From Tanypteryx hageni (lineage: Eukaryota; Arthropoda; Insecta; Odonata; Petaluridae), in assembly GCA_028673005.1 (NCBI GenBank), contig CM054113.1:43838117-43902116 (forward strand): a DNA stretch of 64,000 nt, given 5' to 3'. Both the position numbers and the translations under genes were made by a program. This document shows, piece after piece, positions 1 through 11,826 of the stretch. Each line of letters begins with the position of its first letter. Positions within the stretch are counted from its first letter, which is position 1. Below the pieces are notes generated by a model. It searched no databases. It was given only the letters and a program-made list of their open reading frames with translations, and was not told the DNA's origin.

Positions 1-45
1 CGTATGAAGCAAAAACGCGTAAAGCAAGGGGCGGATGCACTCTTC

Positions 46-320
46 CTTTCTTGATAGCTCTCTTTATTCTTCAAGTCATCTAGGATCTGAAACTTTTTCC
101 TTCCTCTTTCGCTTTTTCCATTCAGTTTCTCTTCTAAAACATCTTTTATCTTGTTATCTTTCCTCGGGTAATGCTCGGTCCAGTTTGCTTTTCTCTTTCT
201 TATGATTAGTTCAATAATTCGCCTTTCGCCTGTTATTCTTAGTATTTTCTATCCCGTCTGTCCATTTTACCTCAAGCATTCTTCTCCATGCCCACATCTC
301 GAAACTTTCTTTGGCAAATG
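46..320 (-). mobile_element. Degraded RTE-type LINE, 3' coding fragment
   Basis: Read on the minus strand, this stretch aligns with the last quarter of the two full-length LINE copies in this window. Recognisable pieces include RKRKANW, RGRKKFQILDD and KESYQ, against RKRKANW, RGRKRFQLIDD and KESYQ in the young copies. The frame is largely open here, but there are many substitutions, so it is an older or sister subfamily. The fragment stops where the TIR element at 323 begins, which suggests that element inserted into or next to it. It has no 3' tail and no upstream reverse transcriptase core. Confidence 0.8.
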
Positions 321-322
321 TA

Positions 323-864
323 CAGGGTATTCGAGAAAGAGTGGACACATTTCAAATATTTTAGTGAGAAAATGAATAAAGCTATAAGAGTACGATTATT
401 ACCACATGAAAGCGGAACTCTGAAAGTTTTACATACGCTAGATACTTATTCTACTGACAATTTCTAAACAACTTTTCCTGGAAGATGAATCGGAAGAGGC
501 GGGCTCGTTGCATGGCCTACAAGATTGCCGGATTTAACGCCCATGAACTTCTTCCTCTGAAGGTACGTAAAGAACCAGGCACCGCACACGAGTCACTTCT
601 TTACAAGTTTTGAAAGACCGTATCGTCCATGCTGTATAAGGAATCCCACCTGAAATGTGTGACAACGCTTTCCGGGCATTTGAATACCGTATGGACATTG
701 CGCGAGTAATAAGGGGGCTCAAGTTGAAGTGTATTAAAATAAAAAAAGTGGAGAAAAAACTTTTCGAGTTTCTGTTTCATGAGATAAAATCCTTATTCTT
801 GTAGCTTTATTATTTTTTTCAATAAAAATGTTTTAAATGTGTCCACTCTCTTTCGGACATACTG
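323..864 (+). mobile_element. Short mariner/IS630-type TIR element with transposase remnant
   Basis: The left end (CAGGGTATTCGAGAAAGAG) and the reverse complement of the right end (CAGTATGTCCGAAAGAGAG) match, and the similarity continues for about 70 bp, including GTGGACACATTT and AATAAAGCTA. The left flank is TA; the right flank is CA and may be a mutated TA duplication. At about 540 bp it is a non-autonomous, internally deleted derivative. Its interior encodes the C-terminal third of a mariner/IS630-like transposase (separate entry). Confidence 0.75.
482..733 (+). pseudogene. C-terminal fragment of a mariner/IS630-like transposase
   Basis: Translated on the plus strand, one frame gives IGRGGLVAW, PTRLPDLTPMNFFL and then a stop where the family normally has W-G. 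A +1 shift gives LKDRIVHAV, a stop, and then GIPPEMCDNAFRAFEYRMD. In insect mariner/IS630 transposases the W-P-x-R-S-P-D-L-x-P-x-D-F-F-L-W-G block carries the third catalytic aspartate, and it is followed by an I-P-x-E-M stretch near the C-terminus. The catalytic Asp of PDL is still present. At least two stops and one frameshift make it non-functional. The N-terminal DNA-binding part and the first two catalytic Asp residues are missing. The family call rests on recalled motifs. Confidence 0.7.
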
Positions 865-2739
865 CACATATACATAGATTACTGTATTTGTGTTTTTATT
901 TCCATAGGCATGCATGTGTTAGAACACGCACGTATACTTGCATACATGCGTGGGCGCATTCGTCATATAAGCCCGACCACATAATCTCAGCCAACATTTC
1001 GAGTGCACACATTCGGGACTTCGATCCCACGAATTATTCCGTGGTTTTATTGAACATAAAATACAGCTCCGTCAAATGAGGAAGTAACGTAAACTCGCGA
1101 AAGAGACACAACTGCACAAAGAATAACACTATCACGACTCGCGAGGGTCACGTTCTTAAGCAGATAAAAATCCGCGGAGAGAGTTAACTCTCGATCTTAA
1201 GGCGGTCATTTGGAGTGATTTACTGCAAGTGTATCGGGCGAGATAAAGGATACGCCCACTCGTAATTTAGCGGTACATCACATTGTATGGCACGGCCTTA
1301 AAGCGTTGGCGATAAAAAAGAGGCTATATCAAATTTTCATCTTTTAGTGACTCCTCTTTCGCTCATTCTTCTTTTCCCAATGGTTCTCTTTCGCCTATGC
1401 CTTTCCACGCTTCCGCATCTCTAATTCCCCCTCGAGTGCCTCCACATTTCTATCTTCTAATAGCTGTTTTTCGTCTTTTCTTTCCTACTCCTCTTTTGTA
1501 AAAAAACAAATGGCTGTCGGGCTAATTATAGCCCTTAGCGTTGCTAAAGCGTTACGGGTGTTGAATCTTAGAGGAAACTCTAATTAGCTACTATTATAAA
1601 CGAGGAAAATGCTATTTATTAAAATATAGCAGCAATTTCAGACATTTTTATGGCATTGTCTCGGTTTAATACTTAATTTAAGTCAGCCTAAAAGACGCTA
1701 TAATAAAAATGTAAAAAATCAAATTTGAGCTCTTTCAAAAAAAATAGGCGCTTACATTTTCCGTTTCTGTCAAGCAGTGTAGGCGCTATCCGCAGAACCA
1801 AACTAGAGAGAAAATAATTTCAGCGTATGATCTTTCATTGAATTTCCTACCAACTCTTCCATCTCTTTTCATTTTATCATTTCTTTTTTATTACGGTCAT
1901 ACTTTGCAACAGTCTAAGATAAAGCACAATCTAATGTTTCAGTTACGAAATTATCACATTTTCAACCTTCTTATACTTTTTAATCAATCCGTCTGCTTTA
2001 TGGTTTCCCTTATCGAATTGCTTTCAAAATCTCTATTCCAAATTCCATCCATCTTTCTTTCTGCTAAATTAGCCATTTTTCCCAACCAGTACATTCTTTT
2101 ATTACTTAATTTTCTTATAAATTCATATTCTCAGGATATTCAATTCCTTTTTAGTGCAATATGTCTTTTTCTTTATACTATATCCTTTCATATTTTGTTC
2201 TTTTCTCACGCTTTCAAGTCACCTACTCGCTTATTCTATTCCATTAGTATCGTACTTTTATGACTCTCGACTTTATATTACTAATAATTAACATGCAATA
2301 CTAAGCTCTCTTTTACAAATCACCATCATCATCTATTATGCACGTATCATATTTAAATTTCCTTGTTTCAGTGCATGCAACCTTTTACTTGAACTGCTAC
2401 TCTCCTATTGCTTTCCTTCTCTATCTCTCCCGCTTCACTTTCACTCTTTCTCTCTCTATTCTCCATCTCCACCTACCGTCATCTTTCCACTTCACCCGAG
2501 GCGTGACCCTCCGTGCTGCGACCTCAGCTGACCAGGTAAAGGGGCAGAGAGAAAGAGGCGTCGGAGGATGGGGAGCAATGGAAACGTCGAGAGCGTTTAA
2601 GAAAAGTTCGTAGTCAAGAGAGAATTTTCTTTTTACAGGAGAAAAAATAAAAGGAGAAGACTAGAGAAGACGTTTTGCGAGAATTTTTCAAAACCTGAAA
2701 GTGAGTTATTCCGTCCTGACAGCAACACGAAGGGTAGAC
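865..2739. other. AT-rich intergenic stretch, no gene seen
   Basis: There is no supportable coding region. The stretch from about 1840 to 2280 is T-rich and stays open over 141 codons on the plus strand, but the translation is a low-complexity run of Phe, Leu, Ile and Ser with no recognisable domain. I treat it as a composition artefact. Confidence 0.5.
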
Positions 2740-3140
2740 GAGAAAACAGTGTGAGAAATAGGAAGTTGAGTGGAGAGAAGGTGGGAGGAGTGGGACAAAA
2801 AGGTAGGAAGGGAGAGAAAGGGAGAGAGAGGAGCAGCGGGAGAAAGTGAGGAAGAAATGAAAGGGTGAGAGATAAGGTGGGATAGAGAGAAGGAAAGAGG
2901 AGAATAGAGGGAGAGGGGAGTGAAAGAGGAGAGAGCAGAGTGGAGAGGGAGAGAGAAGGTTAGAGAGGAAAAGAGAAGAATAGAGAGGGAGAGAGAAGGA
3001 GATGGAAGGAAAGGTTAGACGGAGAAATATAGAGTGAGGGATAAGGTGGGAGAGAATTGAGTTAGAGAGATAGAGGCGGAAGAAGAGAAAGGATGGGGAG
3101 AGAGTGGTGAAAGAGGACAGAGAAATAGGTAAAGGGAGCA
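2740..3140. repeat. Purine-rich (GGAGA)n-like tract
   Basis: About 400 bp of almost pure G and A on the plus strand, made of irregular GAGAGG, GGAGAG and GAAAGG units. The open frame on the opposite strand is Ser/Leu/Pro low-complexity and is not a gene. Such polypurine mirror-like DNA can adopt triplex structure. Confidence 0.85.
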
Positions 3141-3240
3141 AGATAGATAGATAGATAATCGTCTTTATTCGGGAGAAATTTAGACCATAAGGTCCATTCT
3201 TACATTTAACCCTTCGTCAATATAATAAATATAAGACAAA
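3141..3240 (-). mobile_element. Probable 3' end of a retroposon with (TATC)n tail
   Basis: Read on the minus strand, the sequence ends in CCCGAATAAAGACGATT followed directly by four or more ATCT/TATC units (GATA on the plus strand). An AATAAA-containing terminus followed by a short microsatellite tail is a usual 3' end of a LINE or SINE. The body would extend toward higher coordinates (perhaps to about 3870), but no reverse transcriptase or tRNA head is recognisable there, so the family is unknown. Confidence 0.4.
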
Positions 3241-6200
3241 ATAAAATAAGATATTACAATACAAATTACATAAACAGTATAGAAATCGTACAAAGTAGAA
3301 AAGGATAAAATTGAAGACAGATTTGAGTTTGTGGGGAAAACCTAGGTAGAAAAATTTATGTCCTCCCTAGTAAAACCCACACAGGAAAACACCCACTGAG
3401 AAAAGGGGTGTGAAAAACATGCGAAAACCTTAGATAGTGTATATATGGTAATATAAAACTACAACGTTAAATAGAAAGGAGTATGTACAGTAGGAGAGTT
3501 CGTATATACAGCGTCATTGTATACCATCATAAAAAATATATGTAAAGATAATAAGGTAATATACACAAGAGATATACATTAATTAGACAGAATAAAATGA
3601 AATATACATGAAATATATACAATGAATATGGAGATTGGAACATGCATATTATAAGAAAGAAGGAAATGATATAAAATAACATACATAATATAAAACAATG
3701 CAAAATAATATAAAATAATATAAAACAATATACAACAATGAATATAAACAATATAACATAGTAGAATTGATAGCAAGATTGATAAAGGGGAAGAGAGGAA
3801 GAAACGCGATGTTCTACAGAGGAAATTTCAGTTTTTATTCGTGGCGGCTTCGCTTTGAATGGGCCCATCTAAATGTATTCGTAAAGGCTCTATTTTAAGA
3901 GGCGGCATGGAGCTTTTTTTCCCTTCCGCGGTATCCATTATGCGTCTCATTAGCATGAGTGAAACAATTCACGAGAACGTGTCAAGAATAGTAAAAAATC
4001 GGTCCGAGCAATTTTAGAAAACTTTAATCGAACAAGACGGCTCATATGTATATATGATTTTTCTCGACTCCGAAATTTTATTGTTTGTCGGCATCTCGAA
4101 GAACTCTGCGTGGAATTGATCCACGCGGACGGCAACACAACTGACATTGCACCTGTTGTCATTCTGGGGTGTTCCCATGGTTACCGAATTCCGAAGGGGG
4201 TTTAATTTAGGTTTGATGATCATCAAAATGAGAAAAAATTAAAATAACGAAATCATTCTTAGCATTTCACAAGTTTGTGCCTTTTTGTGGCGCACCTAAC
4301 TATCATCCAGTAGATAGAAGCGTAAATGTTCCAGTGTAATTATACAATGGTTATTTTTTCCGTCTATTTAGAAACTACGCTCAATTAGTGTCTCTAAATG
4401 CTGCGGAGATAAAAAAAGTTTTTCGTATGAAGAAAATAATTAACGCTCCTTACAATGCAATTATACTCCGCATGATTAGAAATAAAGTAAGCAATTCTAA
4501 AAACGCTGTTCTTTGCGCTTTGCACAATTAGACAAGTCTTCCGACTAAATCCCAATCGTCGTGAGACGCGACGAATTTGTTTTGGACGACCGAAACTGCT
4601 AAAGTAATCACAACGGCGAAGATACACGAAAACGAATCTTTGATAAAAGGACTTTAACGAGGTTATTCACACGGTTTTTTGCGTTTCGCGGGCATATTTC
4701 TCTCACCTCTACGAATGCACTCGCTAAACGCGCATTCAAATGAATCGGTGGAAAACGATAAAATGACGGGGTTTCATATTTCGCGGCCCGAAAGCGACCG
4801 TCGCAAAAGATCGCTTTTCGCTTCGAGCTTCGGAAAATCCAAAAAGAATATGCGCGTGAATTACACGCCCTTTGGAAAATTGATTTTTTTCCAGTTACTT
4901 AGAAACTCTCTCCGACGAGATGCATATGAAGTACGGCGAGAACTTGTTTATTCTGGTGGCGTCTCTTTTGATTCCTTTTTCTCTCTCGGAGATTTCAATT
5001 TTTTGTCTGCATAATTTTCGGGCGCACGCATTATAAACTCATGTGTATATTTTTGGATTCGGGTTTATTTTTAGGTACTACGAGGGTGTTTTTTTTAGAC
5101 TCGCTTGTGTGCTTCCACTAGTAAGAGATTTATTCCCGCGTGCCGTAAAATTTTTATAGGTTCTAGAATATGAGCTCTAACTTTTATATAACGAATCTCT
5201 TGACACGTTCGGCTCATTATTCAATGTAAATTTCTTTCCGTTGCTTCGACGATGATAAATTACGATCACATTACTCTTGGCAATAAATTGAAGAAGGAAA
5301 GAGAAATGGCCTTTTTTCATAGAGTCCGGCAAAGTATTCGTTGAAATTGCGTTTTCATATTCACGGCCGTTATTTCCTCAGGGCCGTCATTACGAACCCT
5401 AGAAACCCGTTTTAATGGCCGCCAACACAGGCAGCTAATGTACGGTTATGACGATGAAAAGTGAACGTAAAATTAGCAGGCAATGCCCAATGAATTGATT
5501 GAATTTTATTTATAAGTTGAGAAATACGCCTTCAAAAATGCTGTAGTTTATTAAAAGGCAATATTATTACGCAGTCGATCCATTCGTAATATGCCTACTT
5601 CCGTATTTGGCATATACAAAAACGCTGCGATTTCTGTTGCATTATTGGAAGGAAAATAGATGTCATTGTCATCATTATTTACTTATGAAGCCAATTGTTA
5701 TGCAATGGATTTACTCTAATGAATTATAAGTATAGAAATAGAAAAGCTCATCTTTTTTCGCAAATGTATTTCTAAAAGTAAAAAAATATAATAGCTTAGG
5801 AACATAGTCACATCCGGCCCGCCTAGTGTCTTCATCAGATTCGCGATGAGTTTAAATATTACATGGCATAATGAAACAAAACGAAAATAGGAAATTGTAA
5901 AATCAATGTTTCGTCTTGATCTCTCTGTCCCTATAATAATTAATTAATTAATACCTTTAAAAAATCAAGTAATATTAACTTCCAACTAAAAACTTGAGTG
6001 TCTTTAAATTATTCTTCAACTGTATTCTCAAATGTTTATGGCCTTCGATGAGTGCAGAAATGGATTATGTGGCCCTCAAGCCAAAATGTTTGGGCACAAC
6101 TGGTTTAGGAGAATCTTGTTCAAAATACGTTGAATATACCATTTTTCTCTCACGGAAGACTCGATCCGAAATAAGTAAATAATACGCGCGAATGCTGTAT

Positions 6201-6269
6201 ATTCGCTTTCAAAGTAATACTTCGACCATTTTCACTCACGATTTATCTCGCACCCGCGTGTTTATATAC
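3241..6269. other. AT-rich intergenic stretch, no gene seen
   Basis: The part from 3520 to 3780 is a simple A/T-rich region of short ATAAAATAAT-like repeats. The rest is unique-looking AT-rich DNA. Open frames here (for example 4679-5014) show no recognisable motif and no convincing exon signals. Confidence 0.5.
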
Positions 6270-7150
6270 GGCATTTAGAATACCAAGCGAGCTTTCTCCA
6301 CGCCGCACTCGCCACGGACAGCAAACGAGCGAGGAAAAACGAAGACCGGCCACGCACGTAACGGCAAGAGGAATCGTACAACAACCCTATTTATACACTC
6401 GGGAGGTAGAGTGAGTGAGCGAGAGGAGGTCACTTTAAGTGCCTCGGTGGAGGTTAATTAGTTGAGCACATGGAAGATGGTATGAGGCAGAGAAGTTTCG
6501 CTGGTAGCAGCTTTAAAAGATGGCGGAAGAAGAAGTAAGGACCTCGATCCTTGACCTCTGTCCTCCTCTCTCCCCCTTCTCTATCCTCCCCCCATCTATT
6601 TACACCGTGCGTCTACCTCGCACGCCTCTTTCCAAACGATTGCCCTCCCCACGCCCTCTACACCCGCCGAATCTCTCGCCCTTGCGAGAGAGGAGGAGAG
6701 AGAGAGGGGGGACGCATACACGCACTCTTTCCCTCCCGCACGCACGCACGGGCACGCTTCGAACCCCATCTCTCCCTACGCGCCGGACATCCCCGGGCAC
6801 CGGTTTGGCGGAGCGACCACGTACGTTGACTCCTTTTAAGAACACTTTCACGAGTCTTTTAAAAGTGTGTGTGAGAGAGATAGGGTGGAAGAAGGGTGTT
6901 TGTGAGACTATCCCTCTTTCTCTCTTTCTCCATCTCCTCTCTCTCTATCTCATACTCCCTCTTAACGCTGAGATCGTTTCGACGCTCCAAAAACCGGACG
7001 TTCGGTCGACGTCAGAGTCTGATCGGTCACGAGAGAAAGATCGAGGGAAAGGGGAGGAAGAGGTGGTAGAGAGAAAGATGCTCAAGGGAGAAGAATAGGA
7101 AGAGTTGAAAGAAAAAAGCTCACAAAAACGGTGGTGGAAAAAAATCCTTG
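6270..7150. other. GC- and CpG-richer stretch with CT/GA tracts; possible promoter region
   Basis: The stretch from 6300 to 6850 is clearly richer in G, C and CpG than its surroundings and contains CCGCC, CGCAC and CGCACG clusters. At 6520 an ATG is followed by GCGGAAGAAGAA and then GTAAGG, which could be a short first coding exon (Met-Ala-Glu-Glu-Glu) with a splice donor. Nothing downstream confirms this. The longer open frame through the CT-rich DNA that follows is low-complexity and unconvincing. CT- and GA-rich tracts lie at about 6555-6600, 6680-6715 and 6920-6955. Confidence 0.3.
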
Positions 7151-9532
7151 CCATTCGTAAGAATTATTCGGACGAGATACAAATCACGCGGAGTTGTTTG
7201 AGAGTTACGAATGAAGAAGGGGAGGTTAATTCGGGAATAGGTGATGGGGAAGGGGGATGCAATCGGAGAGAGTGAGATGGAAGGGGAGGAGATGGGAATG
7301 AGAGATAAGAGACGAACGGGGAATTCCTCTCTCTCTCTCTCTTTCGAGTTTTCATTTTTTTATGTTAGAATGTTCGTCTATGCTTTTAAAAAAACAGAAC
7401 TCTCATTTTCCCAAGACGGTCGTAACTTCTAATTACGGGGTCCTTTTGTTTGCCATTCGGATATTTATATTGCCCAAATCCGTCCGCAGCCGTGAGGAAT
7501 GCTTTTGTATCCCTCGTCCACGTGTTGCTCCTACGTTGGCCGGTTCTATTAATAGACTCGTACCACGCGATGGCGACGATAAATTCCGCCGAAAATTTTT
7601 ATACCACAAAAAAGACGAATAAATTACAAAAGTCGACCTCTAATTCCTTATCTTCTCAAATGGCGGAAGCAGAAATCGATCGTGACGAATACACTGGCCA
7701 ATTTGAAATGTCTTTAAGTGAACGGATATTGAAAAAATCTTTCCGTTAAATTGATCGATAGTTTATTGAACAAATTTTCGTTAAAGAGAAAGAAAAGTCT
7801 GTCGACCAATAGGAAAAGGAAAACGTCCATTTGATCGCAAATTCGGTTTCGTATAAGACGCCATTCAAAACCGCCCCGAATGGAAAAGGAAAAAATAATT
7901 CCCCGCGTGCACCTCGACCACTTGAGATATTTAAATCCTAAACAATCGCGGCGCGCAGCGCGAGGATGTGTGAACTCGATTCGTAACTTGTTTCACGGCA
8001 CATCTGATCATTGCTCCTTTTCGACAGACCTACGACCTCTGTCATACATAACACATTCTTTCGCTCAAAGACCGCGACATCAATCGGCAACCACGGAAAA
8101 CCTTTCGTTTTTTTATTCAATCTCTTCTTCTCTCTCTTTCTCACTCCACGTTTCTCTCCTCTCTTGACCCATTCAGTAAAACTCATGAGCATCTCTCTCT
8201 CTCTCTCTCTCTTGCAAGCATCAACAACAGCCAAGGCACGACATGTGACGCTATCACAATAGACGCTCTTAAGGAACAGCATATGGTCCGGAAGGAGAAG
8301 GAAAAACAAAAGGAAACAATTGCTCTCTCTCTCTCGTGGCCAGACAAGCGACGAGGAAGTCTGCGAGATTGCGTCTATTTTTATCTCTCCCGATTTTTTT
8401 CCTAACCTCGCCTTCGACAAATGTTTGCTAAGAGCTGAGTCGGAGGGATAGAGATGCTGCAGACTGACCAACAATAGTGTTTCCCGGTAGAGTGTGGGGA
8501 GAGGAGGTGCGGAGAAGATGAGGAGGGGTGGAGTGTAGTGGAGGGAATGGGGCGGGGGGAGAGGGGTGATGGGGGAGGGGATCACGCGCTAAGATACGAC
8601 GAGAAGGGTGGAGCGTGGATATGTGATGAGAAGGGAGAGATCGGGAATGGGATGGGAAAAGGAGAGTGATGGATGGGAGAGGGAGGGAGTGGAAGGAATG
8701 GAGAGGGAGGGGCCGGTGCTAATCCTTAGGAAATGGACACCATTCCATCGTTCAGGGGATGAGGAAGTAGTGGAAAGTATGAGAAAAAGAGAGAGGGGAT
8801 GAGAGATCCAAGTGTAGGGGCGACGACCTGCTGACTGAGGAAGGGACGAAAAAGCACGGAAAGAGATGGAGGAGAATATGAAAGGCGTTAGTTAAAAGGG
8901 GGATGAGTACAGAGAGAGAGCGAGAGAGAGAGAGAAGTGGAGGAGAAAGGAATAGACGCGAAATGGATGCAAGTGAAAGAAGAGCACGTGGAGAGAGACT
9001 TTAACGGTCGCCAGCATATAATCATGTGGCGGGTGTTTACAGTGCAGCATCAAGGGAAATTGTACTCGGTAAATAAATTCTTCGAGGAGATAGGGTAATT
9101 TACAAAAATGTTTCTTTTCAATACGCACATGTACATAAGTCAAATACAAAAAGATTTCTTTGGAAAAACTGACGCAGACGATGAAAAAACATGCATTTTT
9201 GGACAATGGCATACAAGTGTACCCAAATCGATCGATTATTTTACGTTTTCTTTCAATTCCTGCGTCATTGCACAAAAAATATTGTATTCATCATCTTTTT
9301 ATACACGCAACAATAAAAAAGGCTCACAATTAGCTATTAAACTTTTCTTTGTTATTTTCGGCCACAGGTTTTCTGAAAAGTTATTTTTAAGGCTAGTTTT
9401 TCTCAAAAATTTGAAAGCATTTAATTTTTATTAGTTATCTCATCGAAATGTTATTTTTTAGCAAAATATTCAATCGTTTTATCAATATTTTGAAAAATAA
9501 GCACTATAAAATGCGCACGTTAACATACATTG

Positions 9533-9535
<3 letters not shown>
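7151..9535. other. Intergenic stretch with GA/CT microsatellites, no gene seen
   Basis: Short (CT)n or (TC)n runs lie at about 7326-7342, 8190-8212 and 8320-8335, and (GA)n at about 8911-8936. A G-rich purine tract covers about 8490-8720. The open frames over these tracts are Ser/Leu/Arg/Gly low-complexity. No domain or RNA gene is recognisable. Confidence 0.5.
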
Positions 9536-9537
<2 letters not shown>

Positions 9538-9583
<46 letters not shown>

Positions 9584-9587
9584 ATAA
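9538..9587. repeat. (TA)n microsatellite
   Basis: An alternating TA run of about 50 bp with a single TTTA interruption. It is one of several long TA runs in the 9.5-13 kb region. Confidence 0.95.
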
Positions 9588-9819
9588 TCTTTAGACGTTT
9601 TAAAATTTTGAGTGTAGGGCTGATTTAGAAATAATCGATGCTTGGTTTAAAATTGCGAAATCATTCGCAAGTTGCCGAACGCAATTTTTCTTCTCTATGT
9701 GATAAAACCTATAGGGGAAAGGAATAAATGCCACAATACCAAATGTGACAAAATTTTAAGACACGGAACTTCCCAATGGATAATTTCTGTGGAGGCCATC
9801 AACGTATCCCTAATTGCAG

Positions 9820-9957
9820 CATCTCTGGTCCACAGTCTGAACCGGCTGCAGCGAGTGCGTGGTCTTCTGATCCGCTGCATCCGTTTTGGGGTCATAGACC
9901 CCGCGAGGCTTTGCAAATTGGATAATGAAGGGAAGTTCGAATTACGCCGCCCGGGTG
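9820..9957 (+). CDS. Weak candidate exon with BACK-like helix motif
   Basis: A locally GC-richer segment translates as SLVHSLNRLQRVRGLLIR followed by CIRFGVIDPARLCKLD. In BTB-kelch proteins the BACK domain contains a comparable pattern: a conserved helix with a basic residue followed by L-L-x-x-V-R-F-x-L-(I/L)-x-P-x-x-L. A TTGCAG acceptor-like site precedes it (9814-9819) and a weak GGTAAAA donor follows at about 9958. The pattern match is short and from memory, no neighbouring exons were found, and the open frame could be chance. The exact ends are guesses from the splice-like sites. Confidence 0.22.
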
Positions 9958-10442
9958 GTAAAAAACCGCAAGGAATTCCACATTAAGAAGGATTTCTCGC
10001 CTTGATTAGCGTATCTAAAGGAACCCTCTCATGTTTTATATTTTACCTGTTTGTTTTATTTCCACATGTTTACGACAGAAGTTCAGCATAAATAATTCGG
10101 AAAGGATTTTTTAAGGTAACGTATGTACATGAACCGAAGGATAAAATGATGGGTTTTGCTTCGGAGATGCTGAGAGACAAGGATTTCGAACAAGTACCTC
10201 TTTCAACGGAAATGGAAGAATACTACTCGCTTGAAAGTCTTTATAACAGCTTCCTACGGCTAGATTTATGAATGTAAAATATTTTATGTTCAAATTACGG
10301 AGTAAATGCTTTCTTTATCTTCGGTTGAGCAATAACACTTTCTATCGATTAATTAAATAATTTTTTCAACGTCGTATTTTATAGTTCATTTACCAACTGT
10401 TGAACCGTTGAACCTCCATAACAAATTTCAAAACCATATATA

Positions 10443-10445
<3 letters not shown>
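9958..10445. other. Intergenic, no gene seen
   Basis: AT-rich DNA between the candidate exon and the next TA microsatellite. No feature is recognisable. Confidence 0.5.

Positions 10446-10510
<65 letters not shown>
10446..10510. repeat. (TA)n microsatellite
   Basis: An uninterrupted TA run of about 65 bp. It lies about 135 bp before the internal LINE fragment at 10646. Confidence 0.97.
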
Positions 10511-10512
<2 letters not shown>

Positions 10513-10645
10513 ATGCGTATCCTGATCATTTGTGCTGGACGTGCAGTTAAGATAACAAAATGTATGCAACCAGCACCGCGTCAGACAATATATGTATACA
10601 TACTAATTATAAGTGCTACTTCTAAGTTGCTAGTAAAATGACTTA

Positions 10646-11826
10646 AGAGAAAATTGGATAAAAGGAAAATGTGATGAAATAGAACAAATGGAGAAGTTAG
10701 GACGGTACGATATGATGTACGCTAGGGCACTGGAATTAGAGGATAAGAAGTCTAATGGAATTTGTGGTAAAGGAATTATGAATACGGATGGGAAGATAGT
10801 CTCAGAAACAAAGGATGTAGCACAGGTATGGGAAGAATACATTAAAGAATTATACAGCAAACAGGCAGGAGCGGCAAAAATAGAACTGGAAAATGAGGAA
10901 AACATTGAAGAAGACAACTTAGGACCAAGTATTATGGAGAGCGAAGTAGAAAAGGCGATAGTGGAACTAAAGAAGGGGAAAGCCATGGGCAGCGATGGAA
11001 TACCGGCTGAGATACTTAAAGTCATAGGATCAGAAGGACTAAAAGTGATCACGAAATTAATTAATAAGATTTACGACACGGGAGAGTGGCCTCAGGATTT
11101 CCTAGAAGTAACAATGATCCCTCTAAAGAAGAAGCCAAAGGCAATGCAGTGTAAAGATTACAGAACTATAAGCCTTCTGTCACACACATCGAAGATCATC
11201 ACGAGGATTCTTAATAAAAGGCTGGAGAAAAAGGCAGAAGAAATAATAGGGGAAGATCAATTCGGTTTCAGAAAAGGACGAGGAACTAGAGATGCTATAG
11301 GAGTAGTTAGAATCATATCAGAAAGGGCAATAGAATACAGTCAAGATATCTGCGCATGTTTCGTAGACTGGCAGAAGGCCTTTGATAGAGTAAATTGGGT
11401 CAAGTTGATGAAGATATTAAAGGATATAGGTGTAGACTGGAAAGACAGGAGACTGATTAGGAATCTATATGAGAATCAAGTTGTAAAGGTCAGGTTTGAG
11501 AATGTGGACACCTGCGGAATAAATATCGGTAGAGGAGTAAGACAAGGCTGCTGCCTATCGCCAGCCCTATTCAATATATATGGAGAAAGTCTAATGCAAG
11601 AAGCTTTAGAAGGCACAGGGGATTTCAAAATTGGAGGAAGGATTATAAGAACAGTGAAATACGCAGATGATCAAGTACTTCTAGCAAGAAAGGAAGAGGA
11701 GCTACAAAAAATGATAAATAGACTAGTGATAACAGGTAGAAAATACGGTATGGAAATAAATACAGAAAAATCCAAGGTCATTCGAATATCGGGTAAAGAA
11801 GAGAATCTGAACATAACTATTGGGGG
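10646..11826 (+). mobile_element. Internal fragment of the young RTE LINE (truncated at both ends)
   Basis: This is nearly identical at nucleotide level to 14245-15425 of full-length copy 1, with a constant offset of 3599 and only a scattering of substitutions. It lacks the 5' head and endonuclease. Unusually for a LINE, it also lacks the whole 3' end: similarity stops inside a G-run at about 11826, after which the sequence is unrelated. Loss of the 3' end cannot come from ordinary target-primed reverse transcription, so a later deletion, recombination or patch event is implied. Confidence 0.92.

Noticed and set aside
2614..3141. 175-codon open frame on the minus strand
   Set aside because: It is the complement of the purine-rich tract, low-complexity Ser/Leu/Pro/Phe.
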